A stretch of DNA of 5,251 nt from Pseudomonadota bacterium (lineage in GTDB: Bacteria; Pseudomonadota; Alphaproteobacteria; Acetobacterales; Acetobacteraceae), in NCBI GenBank assembly GCA_023390705.1, contig JAEWCI010000172.1, forward strand, positions 1-5,251, written 5' to 3'. The notes under the pieces were generated by a model. That model was not told the origin of the DNA. It worked only from the letters and a program-made list of their open reading frames with translations, and searched no databases. Position numbers and translations under genes: made by a program. Below, piece after piece: positions 4,853 through 5,251 of the stretch; position 1 is the stretch's first letter, and the number at the start of each line of letters is the position of its first letter.

Positions 4853-5251
4853 ATGCGCGCGCTTGTCTGCGAAAGCTGGCGCGAATGGGACCAGCTTGAA
4901 CTGAAGGAAGTGCCCCGCCCGGTGCTGCGGCCGGGCGGCGTGCGCATCCGCGTCGCCGCGGTGGGCGTCAGCTTCGCCGCGCAACTGGTGGTGGCCGGCA
5001 AATACCAGCGTCGGCCGCCCCTGCCCTTTGTGCCGGGCACGGAGGGGGCCGGCACCGTGCTGGAATCCGCGCCCGATGTGGCGGACCCGCTGCCGCCCGG
5101 CACCCGCGTCTTCGCCGTGCTGGACTGGGGCGGGCTGGCCGAGGAGGCGGTGGCGGACGCCATCCATGTGGTGAAGGTGCCGGACGGCCTGCCGCTGGAA
5201 CCCGCCGTCGCCATGCCGATCAGCTACCCCACCGCCGCCGCGGCGCTGCTC
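4853..5251 (+). CDS. Quinone-oxidoreductase-type medium-chain dehydrogenase/reductase (partial, N-terminal 133 residues)
   Basis: The open frame runs from ATG 4853 to the window edge without a stop. It covers the N-terminal GroES-like substrate domain of a medium-chain dehydrogenase/reductase. Seen in order: MRALVCESW (1-9), LELKEVPRPVLRPGGVRIRV (15-34), GVSFAAQLVVAGKYQ (38-52), LPFVPGTEGAGTVL (57-70), PPGTRVFAV (81-89) and VPDGLPLEPAVAMPISYPTA (109-128). The pattern GVxFA...LPFVPGxEGAG is that of zinc-free NAD(P)H:quinone oxidoreductases and acryloyl-CoA reductase-like proteins. The GxCGxD motif with the catalytic zinc cysteine is absent. The usual GVNFAD reads GVSFAA, with two changed residues. 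The NAD(P)-binding Rossmann half lies beyond the window. AGGA at 4845-4848, 4 bases before the ATG, supports the start, although the spacing is short. It follows the Bug-family gene by 56 bases on the same strand, so one transcript is plausible, subject to the hairpin between them. Substrate unknown. Confidence 0.88.
   Translation, partial: MRALVCESWREWDQLELKEVPRPVLRPGGVRIRVAAVGVSFAAQLVVAGKYQRRPPLPFVPGTEGAGTVLESAPDVADPLPPGTRVFAVLDWGGLAEEAVADAIHVVKVPDGLPLEPAVAMPISYPTAAAALL

Noticed and set aside
3672..4853. 393-codon open frame on the minus strand opposite the Bug-family gene
   Set aside because: It is a Gly/His/Arg-rich shadow; the plus strand encodes a full Bug-family protein with a signal peptide and a ribosome binding site.
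1..5251. Mobile element, CRISPR array, tRNA or phage signature
   Set aside because: No transposase or integrase motifs, direct-repeat arrays, long terminal inverted repeats or tRNA cloverleaf were seen on either strand.

Overview
This is a very GC-rich window (G or C at nearly every third codon position) with the look of a high-GC alphaproteobacterium. An Acetobacteraceae (Roseomonas-like) source is my best guess. It rests on base composition and on a stand-alone Bug/TctC-type binding protein next to a CaiB/BaiF CoA-transferase; a high-GC betaproteobacterium cannot be excluded without a search. The DNA reads as ordinary chromosome: no transposase, integrase, tRNA, CRISPR array, phage gene or toxin-antitoxin pair was found.

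Layout. Bases 1-60 hold the last codons of an upstream plus-strand gene. After an intergenic stretch of about 240 bases comes a class I SAM-dependent methyltransferase (300-1064). A 130-base leader then precedes nhaA, a complete Na+/H+ antiporter gene (1195-2460). nhaA converges on a minus-strand CaiB/BaiF (family III) CoA-transferase gene (2509-3645), and the 48-base gap between them holds a strong 13-bp hairpin. A 167-base divergent intergenic region separates the CoA-transferase gene from a plus-strand gene for a Bug-family (TctC-like) periplasmic solute-binding protein (3813-4796). After 56 bases follows the first 133 codons of a medium-chain dehydrogenase/reductase of the quinone-oxidoreductase type (4853-5251), cut by the window edge.

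How the genes may work together. The methyltransferase and nhaA do not obviously share a pathway. The right half (CoA-transferase, binding protein, oxidoreductase) looks like a small carboxylate-use neighbourhood: capture of an organic acid in the periplasm, activation to a CoA thioester by CoA transfer, and a redox step. That link is inferred from adjacency only; no TctA/TctB membrane subunits or regulator gene lie in the window.

I found no clearly new biological system. The most interesting non-coding signals are two inverted repeats in the 3646-3812 divergent region. One is a 10-bp perfect stem that buries part of the Shine-Dalgarno region of the binding-protein gene. The others are a set of mutually exclusive hairpins around the end of the binding-protein gene and a structured leader before nhaA. 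All structures were paired by eye, without energy calculation.
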